Shown here piece by piece: positions 1-6,066 of a stretch of 19,510 nucleotides of DNA. Under the pieces are notes generated by a model. The model saw only the letters and a list, made by a program, of their open reading frames with translations, was not told the origin of the DNA and did no database searches. The stretch comes from Eggerthellaceae bacterium (GTDB taxonomy: Bacteria; Actinomycetota; Coriobacteriia; Coriobacteriales; Eggerthellaceae): NCBI GenBank assembly GCA_900753095.1, contig CAADXT010000129.1, positions 1 through 19,510 of the forward strand, given 5' to 3'. How positions within the stretch are numbered: the first letter of the stretch is position 1; the number at the start of each line of letters is the position of its first letter. The position numbers and the translations under genes were made by a program.

Positions 1-1045
1 AGAATGCGAAGCCGATAAGGGCAGGGCCGCGCGCGCCGAAGCGGTCGAACAGGTTGCCGGCCGCCACGCTTACCGCTGCGTTCACCAGGCCGCCGGGCAG
101 CATGAACATGCCGGTAAGCGCTACTGCGATAAGCATGCCATTCTGGTAGAACTGCGGAAGCACGTACATGGCGGCAAGGGTGATGCCGAAGTTCAGCATC
201 AGGCAGACAACGCCCACGCGGTAACCCTGGAAGGTGAACACGCGCAGATCAAGCACGGGAACCTTGATGCTCAGCTGGCGCTTGATGTAAACCGCGAGGC
301 ACACGATGCCCACGGCAAACGATGCCAAAACCGGCACGGAGGTAAGGCCGAACAGGCTTACCATGCCTGCGCCAAGAACCACACCGCCGAAGCCGAGGCA
401 CGAAGTCGCAACGGAAAGGGCGTCGATGTGGGGCTTGGTGAGCTCGTAAGGGTTCACCTCGAACTTCAGGGCGAACAGGATGGCCGCAACAAGGGTTACG
501 CAGAAGCTGAAGAAGATGAAGCGCCACGAGAACATGCCGATAAGGATGCCGGCAAGCGTGGGGCCGATGGCGGGCGCGAACATGATAACCAGCGCGCCAA
601 CGCCCATTGCCTGGCCGATTTTGTGAGGTGGGATAACCTCAAGCACCATGGCGAACATCAGCGGCAGCACCAAGCCGGTGCCGATGCCCTGAATACAGCG
701 TCCAACCAGGCATATCTCGAACGAGCTGGAAAAACCGCTAATCAGTGCGCCAATAAGGAACGAGCAGAGGGCGAAAAGGGTAATCTGGCGGGCAGAGAAC
801 CATTTCATGAGCAAGCTTGCGAAGGGCAGTACCAAGCCGATTACCAGCATGTAACCCACAACGAGCCATTGGGTAAGGCTCAGGTCCACGCCGAACGACT
901 GGGAAAGCTGGGGGAGTGCGATGTTGAGCGCCGTTTCGCTGTACATGCCGGTAAAGCCGCCCAGGTACAGGCACATCATGCTCAGGTACGGGTGGTCTAC
1001 CTTAACGCGCGCTTGGGGGATAGCGGGGTTCTGGGGTTTTGTCAC
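1..1045 (-). CDS. MFS drug-type exporter, DHA2/EmrB-QacA family (C-terminus beyond window)
   Basis: Inner-membrane proton antiporter of the 14-TM DHA2 group, expected to export drugs or toxic organics. About 348 codons are visible and the C-terminus lies beyond base 1. Start chosen at GTG 1045, preceded by an AAGGAAG ribosome site about 10 nt upstream; reading MTKPQNPAIPQARV. Seen in order: a first helix (LSMMCLYLGGFTGMYSE), a motif-A-like region, an R-x-x-Q-G-x-G element (GRCIQGIGTGLVLP), and the antiporter motif C (APAIGPTLAGILIG) followed by SWRFIFF, which is typical of EmrB/QacA proteins. Several further hydrophobic helices follow to the edge. The TetR gene lies just upstream on the same strand, separated by 235 nt that hold a promoter and a strong terminator hairpin, so the exporter is probably under TetR control and possibly attenuation. 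The substrate cannot be told from sequence. Confidence 0.9.
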   Translation of the reverse strand, partial: MTKPQNPAIPQARVKVDHPYLSMMCLYLGGFTGMYSETALNIALPQLSQSFGVDLSLTQWLVVGYMLVIGLVLPFASLLMKWFSARQITLFALCSFLIGALISGFSSSFEICLVGRCIQGIGTGLVLPLMFAMVLEVIPPHKIGQAMGVGALVIMFAPAIGPTLAGILIGMFSWRFIFFSFCVTLVAAILFALKFEVNPYELTKPHIDALSVATSCLGFGGVVLGAGMVSLFGLTSVPVLASFAVGIVCLAVYIKRQLSIKVPVLDLRVFTFQGYRVGVVCLMLNFGITLAAMYVLPQFYQNGMLIAVALTGMFMLPGGLVNAAVSVAAGNLFDRFGARGPALIGFAF

Positions 1046-1098
1046 GTTGGTGCAACTTCCTTTCTAACGATGCTTCGAAGCGCCTTTCCTGGGGCAAC

Positions 1099-1134
1099 AA
1101 AAAAGCGTTCGTAGCGGGGGAGCTACGAACGCTT
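1099..1134 (-). terminator. Strong intrinsic terminator between TetR gene and MFS gene
   Basis: Perfect 13-bp stem (AAGCGTTCGTAGC at 1103-1115 against 1122-1134) with a 6-nt loop. On the minus strand it is followed by six T residues (1104-1099). It ends transcription coming from the TetR gene, but it also lies downstream of a TATAAT-type promoter, so it may act as an attenuator in the MFS leader. Confidence 0.9.
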
Positions 1135-1175
1135 CGTATGGGTGAGGCGACTTCACTTGCTTTGAACAGCTATGC

Positions 1176-1205
1176 ATTATAAGCAGAATCGAAGGCGCTT
1201 CGTAA
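1176..1205 (-). promoter_or_regulatory. Candidate promoter for the MFS gene, upstream of the terminator
   Basis: Consensus -10 TATAAT (1181-1176) with TTACGA (1205-1200) 18 nt upstream on the minus strand. Initiation would fall near 1169, giving a leader of about 124 nt that contains the hairpin at 1103-1134. The -10 is perfect and the -35 is weak. No better promoter is seen between the hairpin and the GTG start. Confidence 0.5.
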
Positions 1206-1280
1206 GCGGAGATTTTGTGAAGTTGCAGGTAAAAGAAGGGATCTGTGAACCAGGGAATCGAGCAGGATGGTTCGGAAGGG

Positions 1281-1928
1281 CTAGCTTTCCTTCCAGTGCT
1301 CGAGGCACATGCCGATGAACTCTTCCATCCCTGCTTTGAAATCAGGCTTTTCGCGCTTGATGCCCAGCTCGTCGAGCGCTTGGGCAACCATGGCGTTGGC
1401 AGCGCATCCTCCCACCATGCCCGTGCCATGCGAGTGGATGGTGGAAAGCAGGTAGTTGAAGCGGTCCTTGCCAACCCCTAAAAGCCCACCTATCTGATCG
1501 TAGAACCTATCGAGGTAGTCGTAATAGCCCTTCTTGAATACCTTCAGGCGCTCGAGCGTCACGTTGGCTTCGATGATGGTCATGAGGATATCGCCGTACA
1601 CAAACCAGTCGCGGTTGGCTTCGGCGATTTCCGCCCAGGTTTTCGCCATGGCCTTCGCGTCGAACACGGTGTTTGCGGGGAACGCTTCCAAAAGCGCATC
1701 GAAATAGGCATCGCGCGTGTCGGCGGAAAGCTCCAGGAAGATTTCCTCTTTGGTGGTTACGTACTTGTAAAGGCTCGCGCGCGACCACCCTAAGCGCTCC
1801 GCGATGGTGGTGAGGGTGATTTCGTGGTAGGGGAATTCACGGTACAGCTCAGCAGCGACCTGCTTGATGCTTGCCATGCGCTGGCTTTTCTGCTCGCTGC
1901 TGCGGGCTCGTTTGAAATCCTGCTTCAT
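1281..1928 (-). CDS. TetR/AcrR-family transcriptional regulator
   Basis: DNA-binding repressor of 215 residues, the usual TetR length. The start at ATG 1928 is chosen because AAGGAAGAG sits 2 nt before it; an in-frame TTG at 1964 would add 12 residues but has no ribosome site. The N-terminal helix-turn-helix is at about residues 39-58 (ITLTTIAERLGWSRASLYKY), followed by the usual helix-4 TTKEEIF. The C-terminal ligand domain (residues 65-215) is all-helical and ends in LEHWKES; its ligand is unknown. The gene is divergent from the cupin/CMD pair and upstream of the MFS exporter, so it could control both. A TATACT -10 at 1985-1980 on the minus strand could drive it, with a weak -35. A dyad in the divergent promoter (2038-2060) is a plausible operator. 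Confidence 0.92.
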   Translation of the reverse strand: MKQDFKRARSSEQKSQRMASIKQVAAELYREFPYHEITLTTIAERLGWSRASLYKYVTTKEEIFLELSADTRDAYFDALLEAFPANTVFDAKAMAKTWAEIAEANRDWFVYGDILMTIIEANVTLERLKVFKKGYYDYLDRFYDQIGGLLGVGKDRFNYLLSTIHSHGTGMVGGCAANAMVAQALDELGIKREKPDFKAGMEEFIGMCLEHWKES

Positions 1929-2031
1929 TGCTCTTCCTTGGTTGGGCGTGGTGTGTTTGACCAAGCCGTTTTTACGCTCAGTATAACGCAGATACCGTAG
2001 CGAATCTCGTTAAGCAACAAAGTGTCGTTTA

Positions 2032-2060
2032 TTGACAAGTAACGTGACGTTGCGTAACTT
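2032..2060 (+). promoter_or_regulatory. Cupin promoter with embedded dyad (candidate TetR operator)
   Basis: TTGACA (2032-2037), 17-nt spacer, TAACTT (2055-2060). The spacer holds the odd-centred palindrome AACGTGACGTT (2041-2051). A wider imperfect dyad spans AAGTAACG and CGTAACTT with one mismatch. A dyad overlapping the promoter of a gene divergent from a TetR gene is the usual position of a TetR operator. Assignment to this TetR is inference. Confidence 0.6.
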
Positions 2061-2106
2061 ATTTGCTATCGAAAGGGCTCACACCAGTTTCGGGAAAGAG
2101 GAAACC

Positions 2107-2538
2107 ATGAAATATCAGGACAAGGCAGAGTTCGATAAGGCAAACGTATTTGGCATGGGCGAGCCCAACACCGCCTATGCAAAGTACTTCATTGGCGATT
2201 CGTATCTGAATCCGCTTACGGCCCCGGAAGCCGGCCTGCATGTTTCGAACGTGACCTTCGAGCCGGGCTGCCGCAACAATTGGCACATCCATCATGCCTC
2301 CAACGGAGGCGGCCAGCTTCTTATCTGCACGGCTGGCGAAGGCTGGTATCAAGAAGAGGGCAAGGCGGCGGTAAGCCTTGAGCCTGGCTCGGTGATCACC
2401 ATTCCAGCGAACGTGAAGCATTGGCATGGCGCGAAGGCAGACAGCTGGTTTAGCCACTTGGCGATGGCGATCCCCGGTGAGGACACCTCCAACGAATGGC
2501 TTGAGCCGGTAAGCGACGAAGAATACGCAGCGCTGTAG
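2107..2538 (+). CDS. Small cupin-domain protein
   Basis: Single-domain cupin of 143 residues, cytosolic, no signal peptide. Start at ATG 2107 after AAAGAGGAAACC; an in-frame upstream TTG at 2032 lies on the promoter -35 and is unlikely. The first cupin motif carries WHIHH (about residue 60) with a downstream Gln in GGGQLLI where many cupins have Glu. The second motif is GSVITIPANVKHWHG with its His. This His/His/Gln/His pattern resembles the cupins that accompany or are fused to carboxymuconolactone-decarboxylase-like domains, including the manganese hydroxynitrile-lyase cupins, though the His-to-Gln spacing is longer here. A CMD-family gene follows 191 nt downstream on the same strand, which supports a joint pathway. 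The substrate is unknown. Confidence 0.88.
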   Translation: MKYQDKAEFDKANVFGMGEPNTAYAKYFIGDSYLNPLTAPEAGLHVSNVTFEPGCRNNWHIHHASNGGGQLLICTAGEGWYQEEGKAAVSLEPGSVITIPANVKHWHGAKADSWFSHLAMAIPGEDTSNEWLEPVSDEEYAAL

Positions 2539-2662
2539 GTTGAATCGCCTATTGCTTGCTAACAACTAATAATTATTGCGTAAGCGCACTCGGGTGTTGT
2601 TGGTTCAATAAGCGAATGACCTGCGATTACGGTGCTTTAGCGATACTAACGAAAACAAAGAC

Positions 2663-2702
2663 CCTATAGTTTCTTATAGATGTGAAATTACAACACTATA
2701 GG
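2663..2702. repeat. Spaced inverted repeat upstream of the CMD gene
   Basis: CCTATAGT (2663-2670) and its exact reverse complement ACTATAGG (2695-2702), separated by 24 nt that include another CTTATAG. It lies 28 nt before the CMD start codon, in the 191-nt gap after the cupin gene, and could be an operator or part of a promoter. Nothing else was recognised in this gap. Confidence 0.5.
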
Positions 2703-2729
2703 CGCATAACTCACGAGAAAGGGAATCCC

Positions 2730-3059
2730 ATGGTTAAGCAAACGGCTGGCAGGGAAAAACTGGGCGAGTTCGCCCCTAAGTTTGCGGAGCTCAACGACGA
2801 CGTTCTGTTCGGAGAAGTGTGGTCGCGCGAAGATAAGCTTTCTTTGAAGCAGCGCTCCATCGTCACTGTTTCAGTGCTTATCGGCAAGGGCATGCTTGAT
2901 TCGTCGTTCAAGTATCATATTCAGTCTGCGAAGAAGAACGGTGTAACCGCGGAAGAGATGGCAGAGCTCATCACCCATGCGGCGTTCTACGCAGGCTGGC
3001 CCAACGCTTGGGCGGCTTTCAACATGGCCAAGGAAGTCTACGCCGAAGACGCCGAGTAA
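2730..3059 (+). CDS. Carboxymuconolactone decarboxylase (CMD/PcaC-like) family protein
   Basis: Small all-helical protein of 109 residues. Start at ATG 2730 after GAGAAAGGGA; an in-frame alternative at 2682 has no ribosome site. CMD hallmarks are the basic helix LSLKQRSIVTVSVLIGKG, then YHIQSAKKNG, then the conserved helix ITHAAFYAGWPNAWAAF. Unlike AhpD-type members it has no cysteine at all, so a thiol peroxidase role is excluded and it belongs with the PcaC-like, cysteine-free branch. It follows the cupin gene on the same strand; in other bacteria the two domains also occur fused, which supports a shared function in processing a small organic acid or carbonyl compound. True gamma-carboxymuconolactone decarboxylation is not implied, since no protocatechuate genes are present. 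A strong terminator follows at 3084. Confidence 0.9.
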   Translation: MVKQTAGREKLGEFAPKFAELNDDVLFGEVWSREDKLSLKQRSIVTVSVLIGKGMLDSSFKYHIQSAKKNGVTAEEMAELITHAAFYAGWPNAWAAFNMAKEVYAEDAE

Positions 3060-3083
3060 GCGCTTTCCGTTTCATTTACGAAC

Positions 3084-3128
3084 AAAGCCCCCTCTGCTTG
3101 ATTGGCTCTAAGCGGAGGGGGCTTTCTT
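3084..3128 (+). terminator. Intrinsic terminator after the CMD gene, possibly bidirectional
   Basis: 16-bp stem with one G-U pair (3084-3099 against 3110-3125, core AAAGCCCCCT / AGGGGGCTTT), 10-nt loop, then CTTATTT on the plus strand. It sits between convergent genes; on the minus strand it could also stop the radical SAM transcript, with a poorer T tract. Confidence 0.85.
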
Positions 3129-3172
3129 ATTTGCTGCGGTGTACGGCTGTGCGCTGCTTCGGCAGCGGCAGG

Positions 3173-3790
3173 CTAATCGATCCAGGGTCGAATGCGATAA
3201 GTGACGCCTAGCTCGTTGCACAGCGTCTGGCACTGCTCTTCCTCTTCGTGGGTGATGGTGGTGCCCACTGTGCTCATTACCACGTTGGGAACGTACTTCT
3301 TCACCTCGCGCGCGAACTCGAGCATGGCGGGGAAGGCCTGTTCCTTGTAGCGGCTGCGCGTGAGCTTCAGGTACTCTTCTGCGTTGGGCGTGTTGAGGCT
3401 GATGGACACCGTGTCCACAATGCCCTCGAACTCGGGGGCGATGTCGCGCTCGTTGATGAGCGAGCCCTGGCCGTTGGTGTTCACGCGCACGGGAATGTTC
3501 CAGCGGCGTTTTGCCTCTGCGGCAACGCGCTTCAGCGTATCGAAGGCTTCAGTCGGCTCGCCGAAGCCGCAGAACACCAGCTCTTCGTATTTGCTCATGT
3601 CGAAATCATCGAACGCCGCCATAACCTCTTCGAACGTAGGCTCGTGCTCAAGCCAAAGCGTGTCGGACTTGCCGACGGAATCGTCGGTTTGGCGCACGCA
3701 GAACGTGCAGGCGCACGAGCAGCGGTTGGTAAGGTTCACGTACAGGCCGTTGTGCACCTCGTAGAGGATGGTCATTGCTTTGTTCTTCAT
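3173..3790 (-). CDS. Radical SAM protein, TatD-linked type
   Basis: Short radical SAM enzyme of 205 residues. Start at ATG 3790, preceded by AAGGAG with 6-nt spacing; longer in-frame extensions lack a ribosome site. The 4Fe-4S/SAM motif CxxxCxxC is CSCACTFC (Cys24, Cys28, Cys31) inside NLTNRCSCACTFCVR. GFGEPT (75-80) is the GGEP-like strand-2 motif, and NTNG (104-107) follows. The N-terminus TILYEVHNGLYVNLTNRC resembles the family named for its association with TatD nucleases (TIGR04038-like); this is from memory. No TatD gene is visible. It lies 38 nt downstream of the pyridoxamine kinase gene on the same strand, so the two are probably co-transcribed. The reaction is unknown. With no extra C-terminal Cys cluster it appears to carry a single cluster. 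Confidence 0.88.
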   Translation of the reverse strand: MKNKAMTILYEVHNGLYVNLTNRCSCACTFCVRQTDDSVGKSDTLWLEHEPTFEEVMAAFDDFDMSKYEELVFCGFGEPTEAFDTLKRVAAEAKRRWNIPVRVNTNGQGSLINERDIAPEFEGIVDTVSISLNTPNAEEYLKLTRSRYKEQAFPAMLEFAREVKKYVPNVVMSTVGTTITHEEEEQCQTLCNELGVTYRIRPWID

Positions 3791-3828
3791 GGGTAACTCC
3801 TTGGTTCGGGCTCTAATGGAGTCGTTGG

Positions 3829-4656
3829 TTAAATAAGGGTATGCAGCTTTTCCTCGAAGCACAGCCCATCGGTGGCGGGCAAGTCAAGCTCGATGGAGCG
3901 CTCAACGCAGTCTTTCACGAACGATGAGGCTTTGTGCACGGAATCCTCGAAGGGGACGCCGTTCACAGCGTCGGCGATGATGATGGCGGAGAACACATCT
4001 CCTGTGCCGGAACGCTGGCCCCCCAGGCGCTTGGTGGTAACGGTGAAGGCCGATTTCCCCTTCTCGCAGCAGGCGTTCGTCACCTCATCGCCTTGTTCCA
4101 CACCGGTTACGATAACGCGCTTGGGGCCCAGCTCGGTAAGCTCCTGCGCCAGTTCGAGCGCTTGGGTAAGCGTGGTTTCCGCATCGTAGGGCTTGTTGGC
4201 CAGGATACATGCCTCGGTGAGGTTCGGAGAGATGATGTCCGCCTTCGCAACCAGGTTGCGCATGCCTTGGCACATGCTGGGCGTGTACGTAGCGTACGGG
4301 CGGCCCTCGTCGCCCATAACCGGATCAACCATCACCACGGTATTGGGGCTGTTGAACTCGTCTATGAACGATGAGACGATGCTGATTTGCTTCTCGGAGC
4401 CAAGAAAGCCCGTGCAGATGCCGTTGAAGCGAAGCCCGAGCTTTCTCCATTCGGCAATATGCTCTTCCATGTACGGGGTGAAATCCTGAAAGCTGAAGCT
4501 TTCGAACCCCGTGTGGTTGGAAAGGATGGAAGTGGGTAGCATGCAGCACTGCACGCGCATCTGCGAGATAATGGGCAGCTGCACGGCGGCCGAGCAACGG
4601 CCGAACCCGGTCACATCGTTTATCAGGGCTATTTTCTTCTGGTTGTTATGGCTCAC
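3829..4656 (-). CDS. Pyridoxamine/pyridoxal kinase (PdxK/PdxY type)
   Basis: Ribokinase-fold kinase of 275 residues that phosphorylates B6 vitamers in salvage of pyridoxal phosphate in the cytosol. Start taken as GTG 4656 (MSHNNQKKIALINDVTGFGR), with AGAGG 4 nt upstream. A longer frame back to 4746 runs through the upstream terminator and is rejected. Family marks are NDVTGFGRCS near the N-terminus, LPTSILSNHTG (40-50), GFLGS (83-87), DPVMGD (111-116), SPNLTEA (143-149), and the anion-hole/catalytic motif GTGD (217-220) with Asp220 as the expected base. Length and motifs match PdxY-like enzymes of anaerobes. It is the first gene of a probable two-gene unit with the radical SAM gene. A TATACT element at 4705-4700 may be its -10. 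Confidence 0.93.
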   Translation of the reverse strand: MSHNNQKKIALINDVTGFGRCSAAVQLPIISQMRVQCCMLPTSILSNHTGFESFSFQDFTPYMEEHIAEWRKLGLRFNGICTGFLGSEKQISIVSSFIDEFNSPNTVVMVDPVMGDEGRPYATYTPSMCQGMRNLVAKADIISPNLTEACILANKPYDAETTLTQALELAQELTELGPKRVIVTGVEQGDEVTNACCEKGKSAFTVTTKRLGGQRSGTGDVFSAIIIADAVNGVPFEDSVHKASSFVKDCVERSIELDLPATDGLCFEEKLHTLI

Positions 4657-4708
4657 GGCGCCTCTTGCTTTGCTCTTCGGTTCCTGCTGTAACGCACAAA
4701 GTATAGGG

Positions 4709-4748
4709 CAAACAAAACGTTGGCCCCAGCGAGCAACCGGGGCCAACG
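4709..4748 (-). terminator. Intrinsic terminator of the macrodomain gene
   Basis: 10-bp perfect stem CGTTGGCCCC (4718-4727) with GGGGCCAACG (4739-4748), 11-nt loop. On the minus strand it is followed by TTTTGTTT. It separates the macrodomain gene from the pyridoxamine kinase unit. Confidence 0.85.
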
Positions 4749-4767
4749 CAAGGTTTGCAGATTATGC

Positions 4768-5616
4768 TTAGCGAAGCGTTACGCCTTCCGGCAAATCGGA
4801 CGGGTCGAAAAGCTCCTCTTCTTCCTCGGGCTCGGCTGCAACCTCTTCTTGAGCGGGCTTAGGTGCTCCGAAGGCCGCATCGAATGCCTCGAAGTGCACG
4901 CGCGGCACGGCAAAGACGATTTTAGGGATGGCGCCCTGATGGGTGTCGATCCAGCTTTGGAACTGCTCGATAACCTGTGCAGGCGGGAAGCCCTGGCGGC
5001 CGCAGCCGAATGCGCCCACGATAAGCGTTTCGGTTTCCTGGAGCGCCGCGATGTTCAGCAGCGTTTCGATGCGGTTGGCCAGGCATGCGTCGCATTCGCG
5101 CTCGGAGCGGTGGTTTTCCAGCGCGCGGGCACGGTTGGGCTCGGGCACCACGATGACGTTGGCGGTGCGCATGGATCCCTCTCGGTTGAACACGACGTCT
5201 TTCAAGAAGGCGGCGCGGTCGGTGAACAGCTGCCCGCAGGCGTAGCCGCGGTTCTTGCTGTGGTACGCGGGCTTGATGCCCTGCAAAATGGGGTACAGGT
5301 TGCTTTCCGAGCAAAGCACCTGCTCAGGGCCAAAGGCACCGTCTTCATAGGCACCGCCGGGGCGCGTGAACGAAGCGGCGTCCACCAACGTTACCTTGCC
5401 GGATGCATCATGCAGGGCGCTGACGGCGAATGCGGTGGTTACTGCGGTTTCGGTAGCTTCTGCTTTTGGCTCGGGCAGCTGAGCGGCGCGAGCTTCACCA
5501 TCTTCGTAGATGGTTGCAGTTTGAATGGAGCTTTCGGTTTCCTTGGCAAAAACGCCTTTTACGAACGAAAGATGCTTGGCGGCCTGGGCGGCGCGCTCTT
5601 CCTTTGATACTGGCAT
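4768..5616 (-). CDS. PARG-like macrodomain protein (TIGR02452/DUF2263 type), altered catalytic motif
   Basis: 282-residue cytosolic protein related to bacterial poly(ADP-ribose) glycohydrolases. ATG 5616 follows ACGAGG 4 nt upstream. The macrodomain begins at about residue 55. The signature loop aligns as RPGGAYEDGAFGPEQVLC (85-102), followed by NLYPIL, and the C-terminal lobe has the family motif LIVGAFGCGRQGFPP (198-212). In known PARGs the loop is GGG followed 6-8 residues later by QEE, whose second Glu is catalytic. Here the third Gly is Ala89 and QEE is PEQ (Pro97-Glu98-Gln99), so the catalytic Glu is replaced by Gln. It may bind rather than cleave ADP-ribose. The last 30 residues form an acidic tail (EPEEEEELFDPSDLPEG). 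A hairpin at 5634-5664 lies in its leader. It is a single-gene unit with its own terminator. Confidence 0.85.
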   Translation of the reverse strand: MPVSKEERAAQAAKHLSFVKGVFAKETESSIQTATIYEDGEARAAQLPEPKAEATETAVTTAFAVSALHDASGKVTLVDAASFTRPGGAYEDGAFGPEQVLCSESNLYPILQGIKPAYHSKNRGYACGQLFTDRAAFLKDVVFNREGSMRTANVIVVPEPNRARALENHRSERECDACLANRIETLLNIAALQETETLIVGAFGCGRQGFPPAQVIEQFQSWIDTHQGAIPKIVFAVPRVHFEAFDAAFGAPKPAQEEVAAEPEEEEELFDPSDLPEGVTLR

Positions 5617-5633
5617 GGGGCCTCGTTTCGTGG

Positions 5634-5664
5634 GGTTCGGGCAGGTGAAGTGGATGCCCGAACC
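5634..5664. repeat. Hairpin in the 5' leader of the macrodomain gene
   Basis: Perfect 10-bp inverted repeat GGTTCGGGCA (5634-5643) and TGCCCGAACC (5655-5664) with an 11-nt loop, 18 nt upstream of the macrodomain start. It lacks a T tract, so it is not a terminator. It may be an RNA structure close to the ribosome site or an operator. Confidence 0.55.
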
Positions 5665-5731
5665 TTGATTATCGATGTACGGATCGCTTTCGATTGTACG
5701 ATAAGCCTGCGATAGCCCTGGGACGGCGTAA

Positions 5732-5767
5732 CCAACTTGCCATCAAGCGCGGTGATGGGTTAGTTGG
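5732..5767. repeat. Imperfect dyad upstream of the small membrane protein gene
   Basis: CCAACT-TG-CCATCA (5732-5745) faces TGATGG-GTTA-GTTGG (5753-5767) around a 7-nt centre, with the inner and outer half-arms complementary and the middle mismatched. It lies in the 229-nt divergent gap between the macrodomain gene and the small ORF, so it may be a regulator site. The rest of this gap holds only a weak TAAAGT -10 candidate just upstream of the small ORF. Confidence 0.35.
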
Positions 5768-5845
5768 TGCTTCTGCGCATGCTCAATTCTGCTAAAGTGG
5801 AGCTACGCCTTTAAACACACTACTTATCCGAAGAAAGCGGCGCCC

Positions 5846-6055
5846 ATGCGAGAAGAACGCGCAAATTTCAGATTTCTTTTGATTGCTGCTGCCTTGCTGC
5901 TTGTTGCCGCCATCGTTTCGGTTGTCTCTTTCGCCTCGCTCGTAAACGCAGGCGATTCCTCTGTGGCTGACGCTTCGCAAACTGTCTACGTTTCCGGGCA
6001 GGTCAACGATTTGCCGAGCGATACCGCCGCAAGCAAGGCCTCCAAGGGGAATTAG
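5846..6055 (+). CDS. Small single-pass membrane protein, unknown function
   Basis: 69 residues, not recognised. It has a basic N-terminus (MREERANFR), one strongly hydrophobic segment at about 9-33 (FLLIAAALLLVAAIVSVVSF), and a short polar tail rich in Ser, Ala and Asp that ends SKASKGN. By the positive-inside rule the tail should face outward. There is no lipobox or obvious signal-peptidase site after the helix, so a membrane anchor is more likely than a secreted protein. The ribosome site is weak (GAAGAAAGC about 8 nt upstream). Support comes from codon use like its neighbours and placement in a gap between a divergent and a convergent gene, where no other reading frame makes sense. It stands alone, and it could be a spurious frame. 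Confidence 0.55.
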   Translation: MREERANFRFLLIAAALLLVAAIVSVVSFASLVNAGDSSVADASQTVYVSGQVNDLPSDTAASKASKGN

Positions 6056-6066
6056 GCTTTTTACCG

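Noticed and set aside
428..1114. 228-codon plus-strand frame opposite the MFS gene
   Set aside because: It is the reverse of a clear MFS protein and has Gln/His/Ala-rich noise composition.
1929..1964. Longer TetR start at TTG 1964
   Set aside because: No ribosome site, whereas ATG 1928 has AAGGAAGAG directly upstream and gives the normal family length.
2539..2729. Gene in the cupin-CMD gap
   Set aside because: No plausible coding frame; only the inverted repeat and A/T-rich stretches are seen.
4657..4746. N-terminal extension of the pyridoxamine kinase
   Set aside because: It would cross the upstream terminator hairpin, and the family N-terminus fits the GTG at 4656.
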